Positions 47,213 through 57,096 of a DNA stretch of 64,000 nucleotides are shown one piece after another. Made by a program: the position numbers and the translations under genes. Below the pieces are notes generated by a model, which was not told the DNA's origin, did no database searches, and was given only the letters and a program-made list of their open reading frames with translations. The stretch is from Betaproteobacteria bacterium. GTDB lineage: Bacteria > Pseudomonadota > Gammaproteobacteria > Burkholderiales > Thiobacillaceae. The stretch spans positions 21,278 through 85,277 of the forward strand of contig JAGUXX010000145.1 in NCBI GenBank assembly GCA_020061585.1, read 5' to 3'. Positions within the stretch are counted from its first letter, which is position 1, and every line of letters begins with the position of its first letter.

Positions 47213-47995
47213 ATGAGCGCCGCCGCAGCCATCGAAACCCGTCGGGATCGGCACGATCCGGCAAAGCCGGCTTACCGGTCGCAAGTTGTCCCCACCCGCG
47301 AACTCGGGGAAGGACGCATTGCCGAGATGTCGACGCTCTACCTCGAGAACTATGCGGGCAGCAATGGCGCCTTGTTCCGCGCCGACCTGATGGATAAGGA
47401 CCATGCCCTGCTGGTATTCAGCGGCGATGCGCTGGTCGGCTTCACGACGATCAAGCACTACGAAGTCGAGTGGCAAGGGAAAGACACGGGCATCGTCTTT
47501 TCCGGCGACACCATCGTCGACCCGCGTCATTGGGGGCAACGCGAGCTGGCCTTCGCCTGGCTGGAGTTCGTCGGCGGCATCAAGGCGGCTGCGCCCGAAC
47601 GGCCTCTGTACTGGTTTCTGCTGGTCAAGGGACACCGCACCTATCGCTACCTGCCGGTCTTCGCCCGCCAGTTCCACCCTTGCTGGCAGGCGCAGGAGAC
47701 CGAAGCCAGGCGACTGAAGCCGCTGGCGGATTTCCTTGCCACCGCGCGCTTCGGGGCCGACTACAAGCCACAAGCCGGCGTCGTCGAGTTCGCCGAATCG
47801 CGCGGCCATTTGCGACCGGCGATCGCCTGCCCGGACAGCGACGAACTCGAACGCCAGGATGTCCGCTTCTTCCTCGCCCGCAATCCCGGCTACCTGCAAG
47901 GAAACGAGCTGGTCTGCGTCTGCGAGCTGGCGGTCGACAACCTGAAACCCTTGGCCGCGCGATTCTTCCAGCGCGCCGGTGGGGCACGGCGATGA
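47213..47995 (+). CDS. GNAT-like acyltransferase
   Basis: LYLENYAGSNGALFRADLMDKDHALLVFSGDALVGFTTIKHYEVEWQGKDTGIVFSGDTIVDPRHWGQRELAFAWLEFV. Confidence 0.55.
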   Translation: MSAAAAIETRRDRHDPAKPAYRSQVVPTRELGEGRIAEMSTLYLENYAGSNGALFRADLMDKDHALLVFSGDALVGFTTIKHYEVEWQGKDTGIVFSGDTIVDPRHWGQRELAFAWLEFVGGIKAAAPERPLYWFLLVKGHRTYRYLPVFARQFHPCWQAQETEARRLKPLADFLATARFGADYKPQAGVVEFAESRGHLRPAIACPDSDELERQDVRFFLARNPGYLQGNELVCVCELAVDNLKPLAARFFQRAGGARR

Positions 47996-49353
47996 CCGAG
48001 ATAGCGGTCGCTCCCGCGTCGGCACGACAAACTGACTGGCTCGCCGAATTGCTGGCGGCCAACGCGTCGACCGCGTACCTCCGTCAGCAAGGCAGCCCGC
48101 TCACGCTCGACGCCTTTCGCGCACAAGTCCCGTTCTGCGATTACGACAGTCTGACGCCCTGGTTGCGGCGCATCAGTGACGGCGAAAGCGACGTCCTGTT
48201 TCGCGGCCGGCCCTGCGCCTATGAGAGAACCGGCGGCAGTGCCGGCGGCAGCAAACTCATCCCCTATTCCGCCGCCGGCATCGCCGATTTCCGTCGCGCC
48301 GTGTCGCCCTGGCTGGCGGCAACCCTGGAACGGCACGCCATCACCGGCACGGTCTACTTTTCGATCAGCCCGGTCGCGCGTGCCGCCGAACGGATCGGCG
48401 AGGTTCCGGTCGGGCTGCCCGATGCGGCCTATCTCGACGAGGCAACCTGCCAAGTGTTGATGACACGCAGCGCCGTGCCGTTTTCCGTCGCCGAACTTAG
48501 CGATGTCGCCACCTGGCGCCAGCAGACGCTGCATCACCTCGCCAGCGCTTCGACGCTTGAGCTGATCTCGGTCTGGAGCCCGACCTTCCTGCTTACGCTG
48601 CTGGAAGGCCACGCGGAAATCGCCGCCGCCTGGCCCCGTTTGAAGGTGATCAGCTGTTGGGCCGACGGTTCGTCTCGACCCTACGCCGCCGAGCTCGCCG
48701 CCCGTTTTCCCGGCGTCGCCATCGAGCCAAAGGGGTTGATCTCGACCGAAGCCGTGGTGACCGTGCCGAACCAGGGGGGCGAAGCGGAACTCATTGCCAA
48801 CGGTTTCTTCGAGTTCCTGCGTGACGACCAGGCCTTCCTCGCCCACGAGCTTGAACCCGGTGGCGAGTACGAGGTCGTGGTGACGACGGCCAGCGGCCTC
48901 TACCGCTATCGCAGCGGCGACGCCGTATGCTGTCGCGGCTACGCCGCATCGGGCCGGCCGATACTCGGTTTCGTCGGTCGCTCCGGTCTGCACTGCGATC
49001 TGGTTGGCGAAAAACTGAGCGAGTCCTTCGTCTCGGCTGCGCTGGCCTTTCTGCCAGGCTTTTCGCTGCTGATTCCCGACGCGCGGCGGCGCGCTTATGT
49101 TCTGGTCCGTGAGCACGATACCGCGCCCGAGGATCTTGCCCGGCTGGAGGCGGCCTTGTGCCGCAACCCCCAATACGCCTACGCCAGAACACTCGGCCAG
49201 TTGTCGCCGCTGACCATGCTGCGAGTCCCCCGCGCCTGGGCGACCTACGAAACAACCCTGTTGACACGCGGCGCCAGGCTCGGCGACATCAAGCTGACCG
49301 CGCTGCGTCCCGAGTCATTCTGGCTAGACATTTTCGAACGGGAGTGCCCATGA
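47992..49353 (+). CDS. GH3-family (auxin-responsive GH3-like) adenylating ligase
   Basis: PFCDYDSLTPWLRRISDGESDVLFRGRPCAYERTGGSAGGSKLIPYSAAG; LKVISCWADGSS; GLYRYRSGDAVCCRGY; ILGFVGRSGLHCDLVGEKLSESFV: GH3 motif series. Confidence 0.82.
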   Translation: MTEIAVAPASARQTDWLAELLAANASTAYLRQQGSPLTLDAFRAQVPFCDYDSLTPWLRRISDGESDVLFRGRPCAYERTGGSAGGSKLIPYSAAGIADFRRAVSPWLAATLERHAITGTVYFSISPVARAAERIGEVPVGLPDAAYLDEATCQVLMTRSAVPFSVAELSDVATWRQQTLHHLASASTLELISVWSPTFLLTLLEGHAEIAAAWPRLKVISCWADGSSRPYAAELAARFPGVAIEPKGLISTEAVVTVPNQGGEAELIANGFFEFLRDDQAFLAHELEPGGEYEVVVTTASGLYRYRSGDAVCCRGYAASGRPILGFVGRSGLHCDLVGEKLSESFVSAALAFLPGFSLLIPDARRRAYVLVREHDTAPEDLARLEAALCRNPQYAYARTLGQLSPLTMLRVPRAWATYETTLLTRGARLGDIKLTALRPESFWLDIFERECP

Positions 49354-50738
49354 AAATCGCCCTGATATCGCCGAAAGGCCCCTTGTACCGCCACCGTGGC
49401 GGCATCTTCAAGAAGTCGCTGCGCTACCAGCCGCTGACCTTGACCACGCTGGCCGCTCTGGTGCCGCCGGAGCTCGATGCCGAGATCGCGCTCTACGACG
49501 AGGGCATCATCGAATTGCCGGACGAGATCGACGCCGACCTGATCGGCCTGACCGTGATCACCGGCACGGCGCCGCGCGCCTACGAACTCGCGGCGCAGTT
49601 CCGCGCCCGCGGCAAAACCGTGGTGCTCGGCGGCCCGCACGTCACGCTGCTGCCGGACGAAGCGGCCCAGCATGCCGATTCGATCTGTGTCGGGTATGCA
49701 GAGGATAGCTGGCCGCAGCTGCTGCGCGACTTCGCCGCCGGCAGCCTGAAACCGGCCTATTTCCAGAGCCCGGACTTCTCGCTCGACCGGCCGGATATGC
49801 CTTTCGCCAAACGCGAGCTGTTCGATACACGCAACTTCCTGACCCAGGCGGTGTTCGAGGCGACGCGTTCCTGCGCCCACGATTGCGAGTTCTGCGTCGC
49901 GCCCGCCGCCTGGGGGCGCAAGCAATACCAGAAGCCCATCGATTGGGTGATCCGCGACATCCAGCAGTTCGGCCAGAAAAAAATCCTGTTCGTCGATCTC
50001 AACCTGATCTCCGACAAGGACTACGCCCGCGAGTTGTTCACCCGGCTGATCCCCCTCAAGATCGAGTGGTTTGGCCTGTCCACGGTGCTGATCGCGCACG
50101 ACCGGGAATTCATGGAACTGGCCGCCCGCAGTGGCTGCAAGGGACTGCTGCTTGGCCTGGAGACGGTAACCCCCGACAACCTGCGAGATGCCCGCAAACG
50201 GTTCAATGCCTCGGTCGATTTCCGCTCGGTGATCAATGACCTGCATCGCCTGGGCATCGCCATTCAAGGCTGTTTCGTGTTCGGACTCGATCACGATACG
50301 CCGGAAGTTTTCGACACCACGATGGCGTTCGCCATCGACGCCGGCATCGACCTGCCGCGCTACGCCGTGCTGACGCCGTTTCCGGGCACGCCCTTGTTCA
50401 CCCGACTGGAGCGCGAAGGCCGGATATTGACCCGCGACTGGTCGCTTTACGACGCACAGCATGTGGTGTTCCAGCCGCGCAACATGTCGGCACGGGAACT
50501 CTCCGAGGGCCACGAACGGGCCTGGAAACAGACCTACCGCTGGTCGGCGATCGGGCGTCGGCTGTGGCGGGCGGGCAACCTGCGGCCGCTCGCGCTGACG
50601 GCCAATACCGGGTATCGCTTCTATGCCCACAATCTGCACCGCTTCTACAATTGCGATTGGCCGATCGACCTCCTCGATCGGCCCCGGGCCGGGCCTGCCG
50701 CCGTCGCCGCCGACACCGCCAGAATCGTATGCGGCTGA
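49350..50738 (+). CDS. B12-binding domain radical SAM protein
   Basis: N-terminal cobalamin-like domain (VVLGGPHVTLLPDEAAQHADSICVGYAED); CAHDCEFC (CxxxCxxC). Confidence 0.9.
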   Translation: MKIALISPKGPLYRHRGGIFKKSLRYQPLTLTTLAALVPPELDAEIALYDEGIIELPDEIDADLIGLTVITGTAPRAYELAAQFRARGKTVVLGGPHVTLLPDEAAQHADSICVGYAEDSWPQLLRDFAAGSLKPAYFQSPDFSLDRPDMPFAKRELFDTRNFLTQAVFEATRSCAHDCEFCVAPAAWGRKQYQKPIDWVIRDIQQFGQKKILFVDLNLISDKDYARELFTRLIPLKIEWFGLSTVLIAHDREFMELAARSGCKGLLLGLETVTPDNLRDARKRFNASVDFRSVINDLHRLGIAIQGCFVFGLDHDTPEVFDTTMAFAIDAGIDLPRYAVLTPFPGTPLFTRLEREGRILTRDWSLYDAQHVVFQPRNMSARELSEGHERAWKQTYRWSAIGRRLWRAGNLRPLALTANTGYRFYAHNLHRFYNCDWPIDLLDRPRAGPAAVAADTARIVCG

Positions 50739-52075
50739 CCCTGATCCAGCCGGCCATCGGCCACCGTGCCGGTGAGCGCTATATCCGCTCCTGGCAGATG
50801 GAACCCCTGCCGATTGCCACGCTGGCCGGCCTGACGCCAAACAGCGTCGAACTGGCCTTCTTCGATGACCGCATGGAGGCCATCGACTACGACCGTCCCT
50901 GCGACGCCGTCGCCATGCCGGTCGAAACCTACACGGCTCGGCGCGCCTACCAGATCGCCAGCGAATACCGCCGGCGTGGTGTGCCGGTGATTGTCGGCGG
51001 CTTCCACCCCAGCGCCCTGCCCGATGAGGCACAGCGCTACGCCGACACGGTCGTCGTCGGCGAAGCCGAAGGCATCTGGCCCGAAGTGCTCGACGACCTG
51101 GCCCACCGCACCCTGCGCCCGCGCTATGTCGCGGCGCGCGGCGATCTCGCGGCGATACGCGTCGATCGCTCCCTGTTCGCCCAGCGTCGTTACCTGCCGA
51201 TCGGCCTGATCGAGACCGGCCGTGGCTGCCGTTTCCCCTGCGAGTTCTGCTCGATCCAGTCGTTCTTCGGCCGCAGCCACCGCAATCGGCCCATCGCCGA
51301 CGTCATCGCTGAACTGCGCGGCTTGAAACACGAGAAGCGCCTGTTCTTCTTCGTTGACGACAATTTCGCCGGCGATCTCCAGGCCGGCAAGGAACTCCTG
51401 CCGGAACTCGCCCGCCTGAACATCCGCTGGATCACCCAGCTCAGCATCAATGCCGCGCACGACGAAGCGTTCCTGTCGCTGCTGGCGAAAAGCGGCTGCA
51501 AGGGCGTGCTGATCGGCTTCGAATCGCTGGATGCCGACAATCTGCGGCAGATGAACAAGCGCTTCAACCTGATGAAAGGCGGCTATCACGTCGCCCTCGC
51601 CAATCTGCGCAGACACGGCATCGCCGTCTACGGCACCTTCGTGTTCGGCTACGACAACGACGTCGAATCTTCCTTCGACGCCGCCGTCGATATGGCCATT
51701 TCGGAAGGCATGTACATCGCGGCGTTCAATCACATGACCCCGTTTCCGGGTACGCCGCTGTACCGCCGCCTGCAAGAGGAAGGACGTTTGCGCTACGCAG
51801 CCTGGTGGCTGGACCCCGCCTACCGTTACAACGAGGTGCCGTTCCGGCCGCAACGCCTGACGCCCGAGCAGGTCACCGGCGGCTGTCTCGCCGCCCGCCG
51901 CCGCTTCTACAGTTGGCCGAGCATCCTGCAGCGGGCGCTGGGCAACCGTAGCGATCTGTTCATGCTGCGCAATTACCTGCCGATCAACCTGATGCACCGC
52001 CAGGACGTGTCGCGGCGCAACGGTTATCCCCTGGGCGACGAGAGCGGGTCAGGCCGGATGGTTGAATCGGCATGA
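50729..52075 (+). CDS. B12-binding domain radical SAM protein
   Basis: VIVGGFHPSALPDEAQRYADTVVVGEAE; GRGCRFPCEFCSIQSFFG (CxxxCxxC); ATG at 50729 in the larger ORF. Confidence 0.9.
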   Translation: MRLTLIQPAIGHRAGERYIRSWQMEPLPIATLAGLTPNSVELAFFDDRMEAIDYDRPCDAVAMPVETYTARRAYQIASEYRRRGVPVIVGGFHPSALPDEAQRYADTVVVGEAEGIWPEVLDDLAHRTLRPRYVAARGDLAAIRVDRSLFAQRRYLPIGLIETGRGCRFPCEFCSIQSFFGRSHRNRPIADVIAELRGLKHEKRLFFFVDDNFAGDLQAGKELLPELARLNIRWITQLSINAAHDEAFLSLLAKSGCKGVLIGFESLDADNLRQMNKRFNLMKGGYHVALANLRRHGIAVYGTFVFGYDNDVESSFDAAVDMAISEGMYIAAFNHMTPFPGTPLYRRLQEEGRLRYAAWWLDPAYRYNEVPFRPQRLTPEQVTGGCLAARRRFYSWPSILQRALGNRSDLFMLRNYLPINLMHRQDVSRRNGYPLGDESGSGRMVESA

Positions 52076-53118
52076 TCCGCTTCGCCGCCGCGACTCCGGG
52101 TGACGATGCCGAACTGCGCGCGCTGCTGCGTGACCACAGCATGGCATCCTGGGTCACCATGGCGGTCGAGCGCGAACCCGCGTTCTTCTCGGGCATGGAC
52201 CGCTTCGGTCGCGACCATGCGGTGATCGCGCGCGACGCGAGTCGTGCCGTCGGCATGTACGTGCGTTCCGAGCATCCGGTCCATCTCAACGGCCAACCGG
52301 CGCGGATCGGCTACCTCGGCGGGCTGCGCATCGATGCCGGCTATCGGCGGCGGGTACGGGCGCTGCGCGATGGTTTTGCGGCGGCTTTCGCGGCCGATGA
52401 AGCCGCCGCCATCGGCTTCTACTACACCTGCATCGCGTCCGAAAACCGGGCAGCGCGACGCCTGCTTGAAGCGCAGCTGGACGGGTTGCCGAGCTACGTC
52501 GAGGCGGGCGAGGTGGTGGCGCTGGCGATGCCGCGCGTTCGGGGAAAGCGGTTGGGCCACTGGCAGCCGATGCGCCAGGATGAATGCGACGCGGTTTGCG
52601 CCCTGCACAACACCGTCGCCGCGTCGCGCCAGTTCTCGCCGGTGCTGGACCCGAAGACCCTGGCCGCGACCGGCGCCGATTTCTTCGTCTGCCGCGACGG
52701 GTCAGGGCAGCCCGTGGCATGCATGGCACTGTGGAACCAGAATGCCTACAAGCAAGTCGTCGCCCGCGCCTACCGCCAACCGCTTGCCGCCTTGCGACCG
52801 CTGTACAACCTGGTTGCCGCGGCGCGTCGACGCGTCACCCTGCCGCGCCCCGGCAATGCGGTTGACCAGACCTATCTGGCGTTTCTGGCCGCCGACGCGA
52901 AGCGCGCCCCCCGGCTGCCGGAACTCGTTGCCGACGCGCTCTCGCTGTGCAGTACGGCCGTGCTGACCCTGGGCATTTCCAGCCGCGATCCGGGGCTGCA
53001 AGAGCTCGCCACCCGCTTCCGCCCAGCGTCATACGCGATGACGGTCTACACCGTCGCCTACGGCGAGCCACCCGACCTCGACGGACGACCGGTGCAGCCG
53101 GAAGTCGCCGTGCTGTGA
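52072..53118 (+). CDS. GNAT-family N-acetyltransferase
   Basis: MIRFAAATPGDDAELRALLRDHSM ... ARIGYLGGLRIDAGYRRRVRALRDGFAAAFAADEAAAIGFYYTCIASENRAARRLLEA. Confidence 0.75.
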   Translation: MIRFAAATPGDDAELRALLRDHSMASWVTMAVEREPAFFSGMDRFGRDHAVIARDASRAVGMYVRSEHPVHLNGQPARIGYLGGLRIDAGYRRRVRALRDGFAAAFAADEAAAIGFYYTCIASENRAARRLLEAQLDGLPSYVEAGEVVALAMPRVRGKRLGHWQPMRQDECDAVCALHNTVAASRQFSPVLDPKTLAATGADFFVCRDGSGQPVACMALWNQNAYKQVVARAYRQPLAALRPLYNLVAAARRRVTLPRPGNAVDQTYLAFLAADAKRAPRLPELVADALSLCSTAVLTLGISSRDPGLQELATRFRPASYAMTVYTVAYGEPPDLDGRPVQPEVAVL

Positions 53119-53975
53119 TGAGGCAAACGTCTTCACGGCGCATCCTGCGCCATCGCGCGGACTGGCGAACCCTGGCATTGGTCGGCCTGGCCTGCGCCGC
53201 GTTGATCCTGCCTCCTGTCCTTGGCCCCGATGCGATACCGGCCGGCCCGTGGATCGCCGTCTCGGCCATGCTGTGCTTCATCGCCAACATCGCCAATCAC
53301 AACCACATGCACCAAGCGACGTTTCAGCGCCGTGTTTTGAATCAGGCATTCAACCTCGTGCTCACCCTCTGCCGTGGGCATACGGCGAGCGGCATCATCG
53401 TGCCCCACCACCTCAACCACCACGTCGAATCCTGCGGCGCACGCGACTGGATACGACCACAACTCGCCGGTCGGGGAATCGGCTGGCTGCGCCTGGTGCG
53501 CTTCATCGTCGCCGCCAGCGTCAACATGCTCATCGAGCGGCGACATCCCGCCGCGCCGCGTCTGGCCCCACGCGCCGAGCTTAGCCGCCGTCACGAACAA
53601 CGGGTGCTCGCGGCATTCATCCTGCTCGGGCTGCTTGCGGACTGGCAGGTTTTTATGCTGTTCAACGTCCTACCCTGGGCGCTCGGGCTGGCGCTGCTGG
53701 TCGGCGTCAACCTGCTGCAGCACGATGCCTGCGAGCCGGGCCTGGTGGTTGGCGGCTCGCGCGATTTCGTCGGACGAGTCGGCAACTGGCTGTGCCTCAA
53801 CAACGGCTATCACACCGCCCACCACCTGTCGCCCGCGACCCACTGGAGCAAGTTGCCCGACCTGCACGCAACCCTCGCCGAGCGGATTCGGGCGCAACGG
53901 CTGGAATACCCGTCCGTTCTGGCGTTTCTCTGGCGCTTCGGCTGGTCGAGAACGCCTTCGGCCCGGAGCGTCTGA
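53118..53975 (+). CDS. Fatty acid desaturase-like membrane di-iron protein
   Basis: His clusters NHNHMHQATF, HHLNHHVES, NNGYHTAHHLSP with TM segments. Confidence 0.82.
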   Translation: MRQTSSRRILRHRADWRTLALVGLACAALILPPVLGPDAIPAGPWIAVSAMLCFIANIANHNHMHQATFQRRVLNQAFNLVLTLCRGHTASGIIVPHHLNHHVESCGARDWIRPQLAGRGIGWLRLVRFIVAASVNMLIERRHPAAPRLAPRAELSRRHEQRVLAAFILLGLLADWQVFMLFNVLPWALGLALLVGVNLLQHDACEPGLVVGGSRDFVGRVGNWLCLNNGYHTAHHLSPATHWSKLPDLHATLAERIRAQRLEYPSVLAFLWRFGWSRTPSARSV

Positions 53976-54920
53976 GTGGTCCAGTATTACCTCTGCCCAC
54001 CGGTCGACGAGGTCCGTCTCGCGCGGGAAGTCGCGCCGCTGGTCCGCAGTTTCAACGGCGCCGTTCCAAGTGTGGAACGCCTGATCGAACTGACTCGCGA
54101 GCACGGACTCGACACCTCGACAATGGCGCTTTACGAAGCATTGCGGACGGCGCCGGCCAACGCCGAGTTCATCGCCCGCATCGAGGCCGAGCCGGTCGTT
54201 ACTGAACCCGCAACGTCCCCGGCCAAGATACTGGCGGTCCCCGCGCTCTTCTACCAGCACTACCCGGAAACCGGCGGCGATGTGGCGCTGTCCATCGGTA
54301 TCGCCAGAGCCTGCGGCTTCGAAGTCGAAACCATCCCGATCCAGAGCCTTGGAACCATCACCGAGAACGCCCGCATCATTCGCGACTACCTTGAACGCGA
54401 ACCCGCCGAGCGGGTCTGGCTGCTCACGGCGAGCAAGGGTGGCGCCGACTTCCGGGTCTACCTGGAGCACTATGCCGACGCCGCGGCGATCAAACGGATC
54501 GCCGGCTGGATCAACATCTGCGGCCTGATCGAAGGCTGCGACATCGCCGACTTCGATATCGCCACGCCGGCGCGGCGGCTGAAGTTCCAGGCAATCTGCC
54601 GCGCCTTCGGCACCCGCTTCGACCTGCTGCGCGAACTGTCCACGGCTCACGCATACTGGCGCGAACCATTGCGTCTGCCGCCGCACCTGCGGGTGTTCAA
54701 CCTGGCGGCGATTCCCTTGCCCAGCCACATCCAGAAATCCTTGATCAACCGCTATCAGGCGATCAGCGACCTGGGCCCGAACGACGGCATGGTCGCCTGT
54801 CGGCGTACCGTCATCGACGCCGGCCTGACGCTCCCCTTCCTCGGCTACGACCATTTTTTTCGCGGGCCGCAGATCGCGCCGGTGCTGTATCGCTTCTTTT
54901 CTTACCTCAGGCGGCAATAG
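53976..54920 (+). CDS. Putative alpha/beta-hydrolase-like protein of unknown function
   Basis: ILAVPALFYQHYPETGGDVALSIGIARACGFEVETIPIQS ... VWLLTASKGGADFRVYL (nucleophile-elbow-like). Confidence 0.45.
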   Translation: MVQYYLCPPVDEVRLAREVAPLVRSFNGAVPSVERLIELTREHGLDTSTMALYEALRTAPANAEFIARIEAEPVVTEPATSPAKILAVPALFYQHYPETGGDVALSIGIARACGFEVETIPIQSLGTITENARIIRDYLEREPAERVWLLTASKGGADFRVYLEHYADAAAIKRIAGWINICGLIEGCDIADFDIATPARRLKFQAICRAFGTRFDLLRELSTAHAYWREPLRLPPHLRVFNLAAIPLPSHIQKSLINRYQAISDLGPNDGMVACRRTVIDAGLTLPFLGYDHFFRGPQIAPVLYRFFSYLRRQ

Positions 54921-54923
54921 CGT

Positions 54924-55484
54924 ATGGATCGACGTACGGCAGCGCTTACATGCGCGTTTGTCCTGGTTGCGCCGGCACAGGCTGGAGACGAGCGCGCAAT
55001 CCGCGAAGTCTTCGCCAGCGTCGAACGCGCGGTCCAACAACGCGACACCAAGACCTTGATCGATAGTGCGACCGACAACCATCTGATGATCTCCAAGAAC
55101 GGCGAAACGGTCGTCGGCAAGCCGGCGCTGGCCGCCTACCTGGACAAGATGATCGGCTACGCAGCTTCGATCAAGTCGCTGCAATCGACCGTCGCGATGT
55201 CTCCGGATATCCGATTTCACGGCGACACCGCCATCGCGCATGGTCGATCCAGGGACCATTACGCCTTTGCCGACGGCCTCGAACTGGACCTGACCACTTA
55301 CTGGACGGCCACCCTGGCGCGCGAGGACGAGCGTTGGCGGATCGCCGCCGTGCACTACTCGTTCAATCTGTTTGACAACGGAATGCTCGACGCGGCGCGG
55401 CAGGGCGCCCTGGTCGCCGCGGCGGGCGGGGCGTTGGCCGGCTGCATCGCCGGATTGTTGTTTTTCCGCCGTCGGCATATATAG
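54924..55484 (+). CDS. SnoaL/NTF2-like protein with signal peptide and C-terminal TM
   Basis: IREVFASVERAVQQRDTKTLIDSATDNHLMISKNGETVVGKPALAAYLDKMIG ... C-terminal GALAGCIAGLLFFRRRHI. Confidence 0.7.
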   Translation: MDRRTAALTCAFVLVAPAQAGDERAIREVFASVERAVQQRDTKTLIDSATDNHLMISKNGETVVGKPALAAYLDKMIGYAASIKSLQSTVAMSPDIRFHGDTAIAHGRSRDHYAFADGLELDLTTYWTATLAREDERWRIAAVHYSFNLFDNGMLDAARQGALVAAAGGALAGCIAGLLFFRRRHI

Positions 55485-55554
55485 TCATCCCGGATTTGAC
55501 CTGTCCCGTGCACAGTTTCAACCGCGGATACCAACACTCAGGAGACGAAACACC

Positions 55555-56166
55555 ATGCGAAATTTACTGCGTTGCAGCCTCATTGCCTTGTTGTTCCTGA
55601 CCCATGCAGTCGCCTGGGCGGCCACCGCGCCGCCCCTCGATCCGGCTGGCGGTCGGGTCGAGGACCGGCAAGCCCTGCGGGTTCTGCTCGAACGCATCGA
55701 ACAGGCCACCGCGGCGCTCGATATCGATGCGGCCACGGCGCTGATGCACCCCGACGTCATCGTCACCTGGCAGAACGCCGAGGTATCGAAAGGCCTTGAA
55801 CAGGTTCGCGCCTACCACGATCGCATGATCAAAGGCGCCAGTCCGATCGTCAAAAACTATAGCGTCAAGGCGAACCTGGGCGGCCCGGCGGTGTTTTATG
55901 GCGACAGCGCCGTCGCCTGGGGTACGACTGTGGAGCGCTTCGCGTTATCTGACGGCCTCAAGTTCACGCTCCATGCCAACTGGAGCACGACGATGGTCAA
56001 GCAGGACGGTGAGTGGAAGATCGCCGCGCTGCACTTCTCGACCAACCTGTTCGACAACCCGCTGCTGAATAACGCCGAGCGCCTGGTCTGGATTGCCGGA
56101 CTGGTCGGCCTGCTGGCCGGGTTTCTGGCCGCCTGGCTGCTGTCGAGGTTGCGCAAAGCCAGGTAA
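55555..56166 (+). CDS. SnoaL/NTF2-like protein with signal peptide and C-terminal TM (paralogue of the preceding gene)
   Basis: RVLLERIEQATAALDIDAATALMHPDVIVTWQNAEVSKGLEQVRAYHDRMIKG ... LVGLLAGFLAAWLLSRLRKAR. Confidence 0.75.
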   Translation: MRNLLRCSLIALLFLTHAVAWAATAPPLDPAGGRVEDRQALRVLLERIEQATAALDIDAATALMHPDVIVTWQNAEVSKGLEQVRAYHDRMIKGASPIVKNYSVKANLGGPAVFYGDSAVAWGTTVERFALSDGLKFTLHANWSTTMVKQDGEWKIAALHFSTNLFDNPLLNNAERLVWIAGLVGLLAGFLAAWLLSRLRKAR

Positions 56167-57096
56167 GTGGTCGCGAACTCAGCGGAACAGCAGGTGATAC
56201 GCAACCGCTTCAACATTGCGCTGATCGCGATCGTCTATGCGATCGCGCTGGCGTTGCTCTGGTTGGGGTCGCGGGTCGACCTCTGGCTGGCGCTGCCCAT
56301 CGGCATCGTCTTTTCCTTTGTCCTGTTGACCAACTACGCGTTGATCCATGAGGCGGCGCACGACAATCTGAACTCGGACCCGACCTGGAATCGCTGGCTC
56401 GGGGTTCTCGTCGGCTTTCTGTTTCCGGTGCCGTTTTCGATGATCAAGGTCACCCACACGGTTCATCACTGCTGCAATCGGACGGATCACGAGATGTTTG
56501 ATCTGTACTACCCGGGCGACAGCCTGTTCATCAAACTCGGGCAGTGGTATGGCCTGCTCAGCGGCCTGTTCTGGCCCTGGATTCCGATCGGCGCGCTGGT
56601 CCTGGCGACTTTCCCGAAACTGCTGCGCATGGGGCCTTACCGGCGGGCGCGGACCACGGCCGTACTGTTCGACGATTTCGCCGAACATGGGGTCGGGCGT
56701 GTGCGCGTCGAGGTCATACTGACCCTGGCGTTCTGGGCCGGGCTGTTCGTGCTGCTCGATCTGTCCTGGCAGCCGGTGCTGATCATGTACGCCTGCTTTG
56801 CCTTCAACTGGTCGACGCGGCAGTACATCACCCACGCCTTCACCGAGCGGCATGTCATCAACGGCGCATTGAACCTGCGCGTCGGTCCGGTCATGTCGTG
56901 GATATTGCTCAAGGGCAACTGGGATCTGGTCCATCACCAGAAGCCCTGGCTGCCATGGAGCGAACTCGAACGCCACGGCAACGGCGCCTATTCCCCGGTC
57001 AGCATCTGGCGGCAATACCTGCGCATGTGGCGCGGGCCGGTGCCGGCGACCGCCCCTTCGCCGCAGCGCCTCAAGGCCGAACCAAGTCCCGATTGA
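56167..57096 (+). CDS. Fatty acid desaturase family protein
   Basis: NYALIHEAAHDNL, KVTHTVHHCCNR, NWDLVHHQKPWLPW His boxes; GTG start directly after the previous stop. Confidence 0.85.
   Translation: MVANSAEQQVIRNRFNIALIAIVYAIALALLWLGSRVDLWLALPIGIVFSFVLLTNYALIHEAAHDNLNSDPTWNRWLGVLVGFLFPVPFSMIKVTHTVHHCCNRTDHEMFDLYYPGDSLFIKLGQWYGLLSGLFWPWIPIGALVLATFPKLLRMGPYRRARTTAVLFDDFAEHGVGRVRVEVILTLAFWAGLFVLLDLSWQPVLIMYACFAFNWSTRQYITHAFTERHVINGALNLRVGPVMSWILLKGNWDLVHHQKPWLPWSELERHGNGAYSPVSIWRQYLRMWRGPVPATAPSPQRLKAEPSPD

Noticed and set aside
46286-48025. 579-aa minus-strand ORF opposite AurF/GNAT genes
   Set aside because: Shadow ORF without domain signature; plus strand has diiron ligand motifs and operon overlaps.
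49245-51032. 595-aa minus-strand ORF opposite the radical SAM genes
   Set aside because: Composition typical of an antisense shadow ORF; radical SAM motifs on the plus strand are decisive.
53670-55478. 602-aa minus-strand ORF across the desaturase/hydrolase/SnoaL genes
   Set aside because: Spans several well-supported plus-strand genes and has no recognisable domain; antisense artefact of codon bias.
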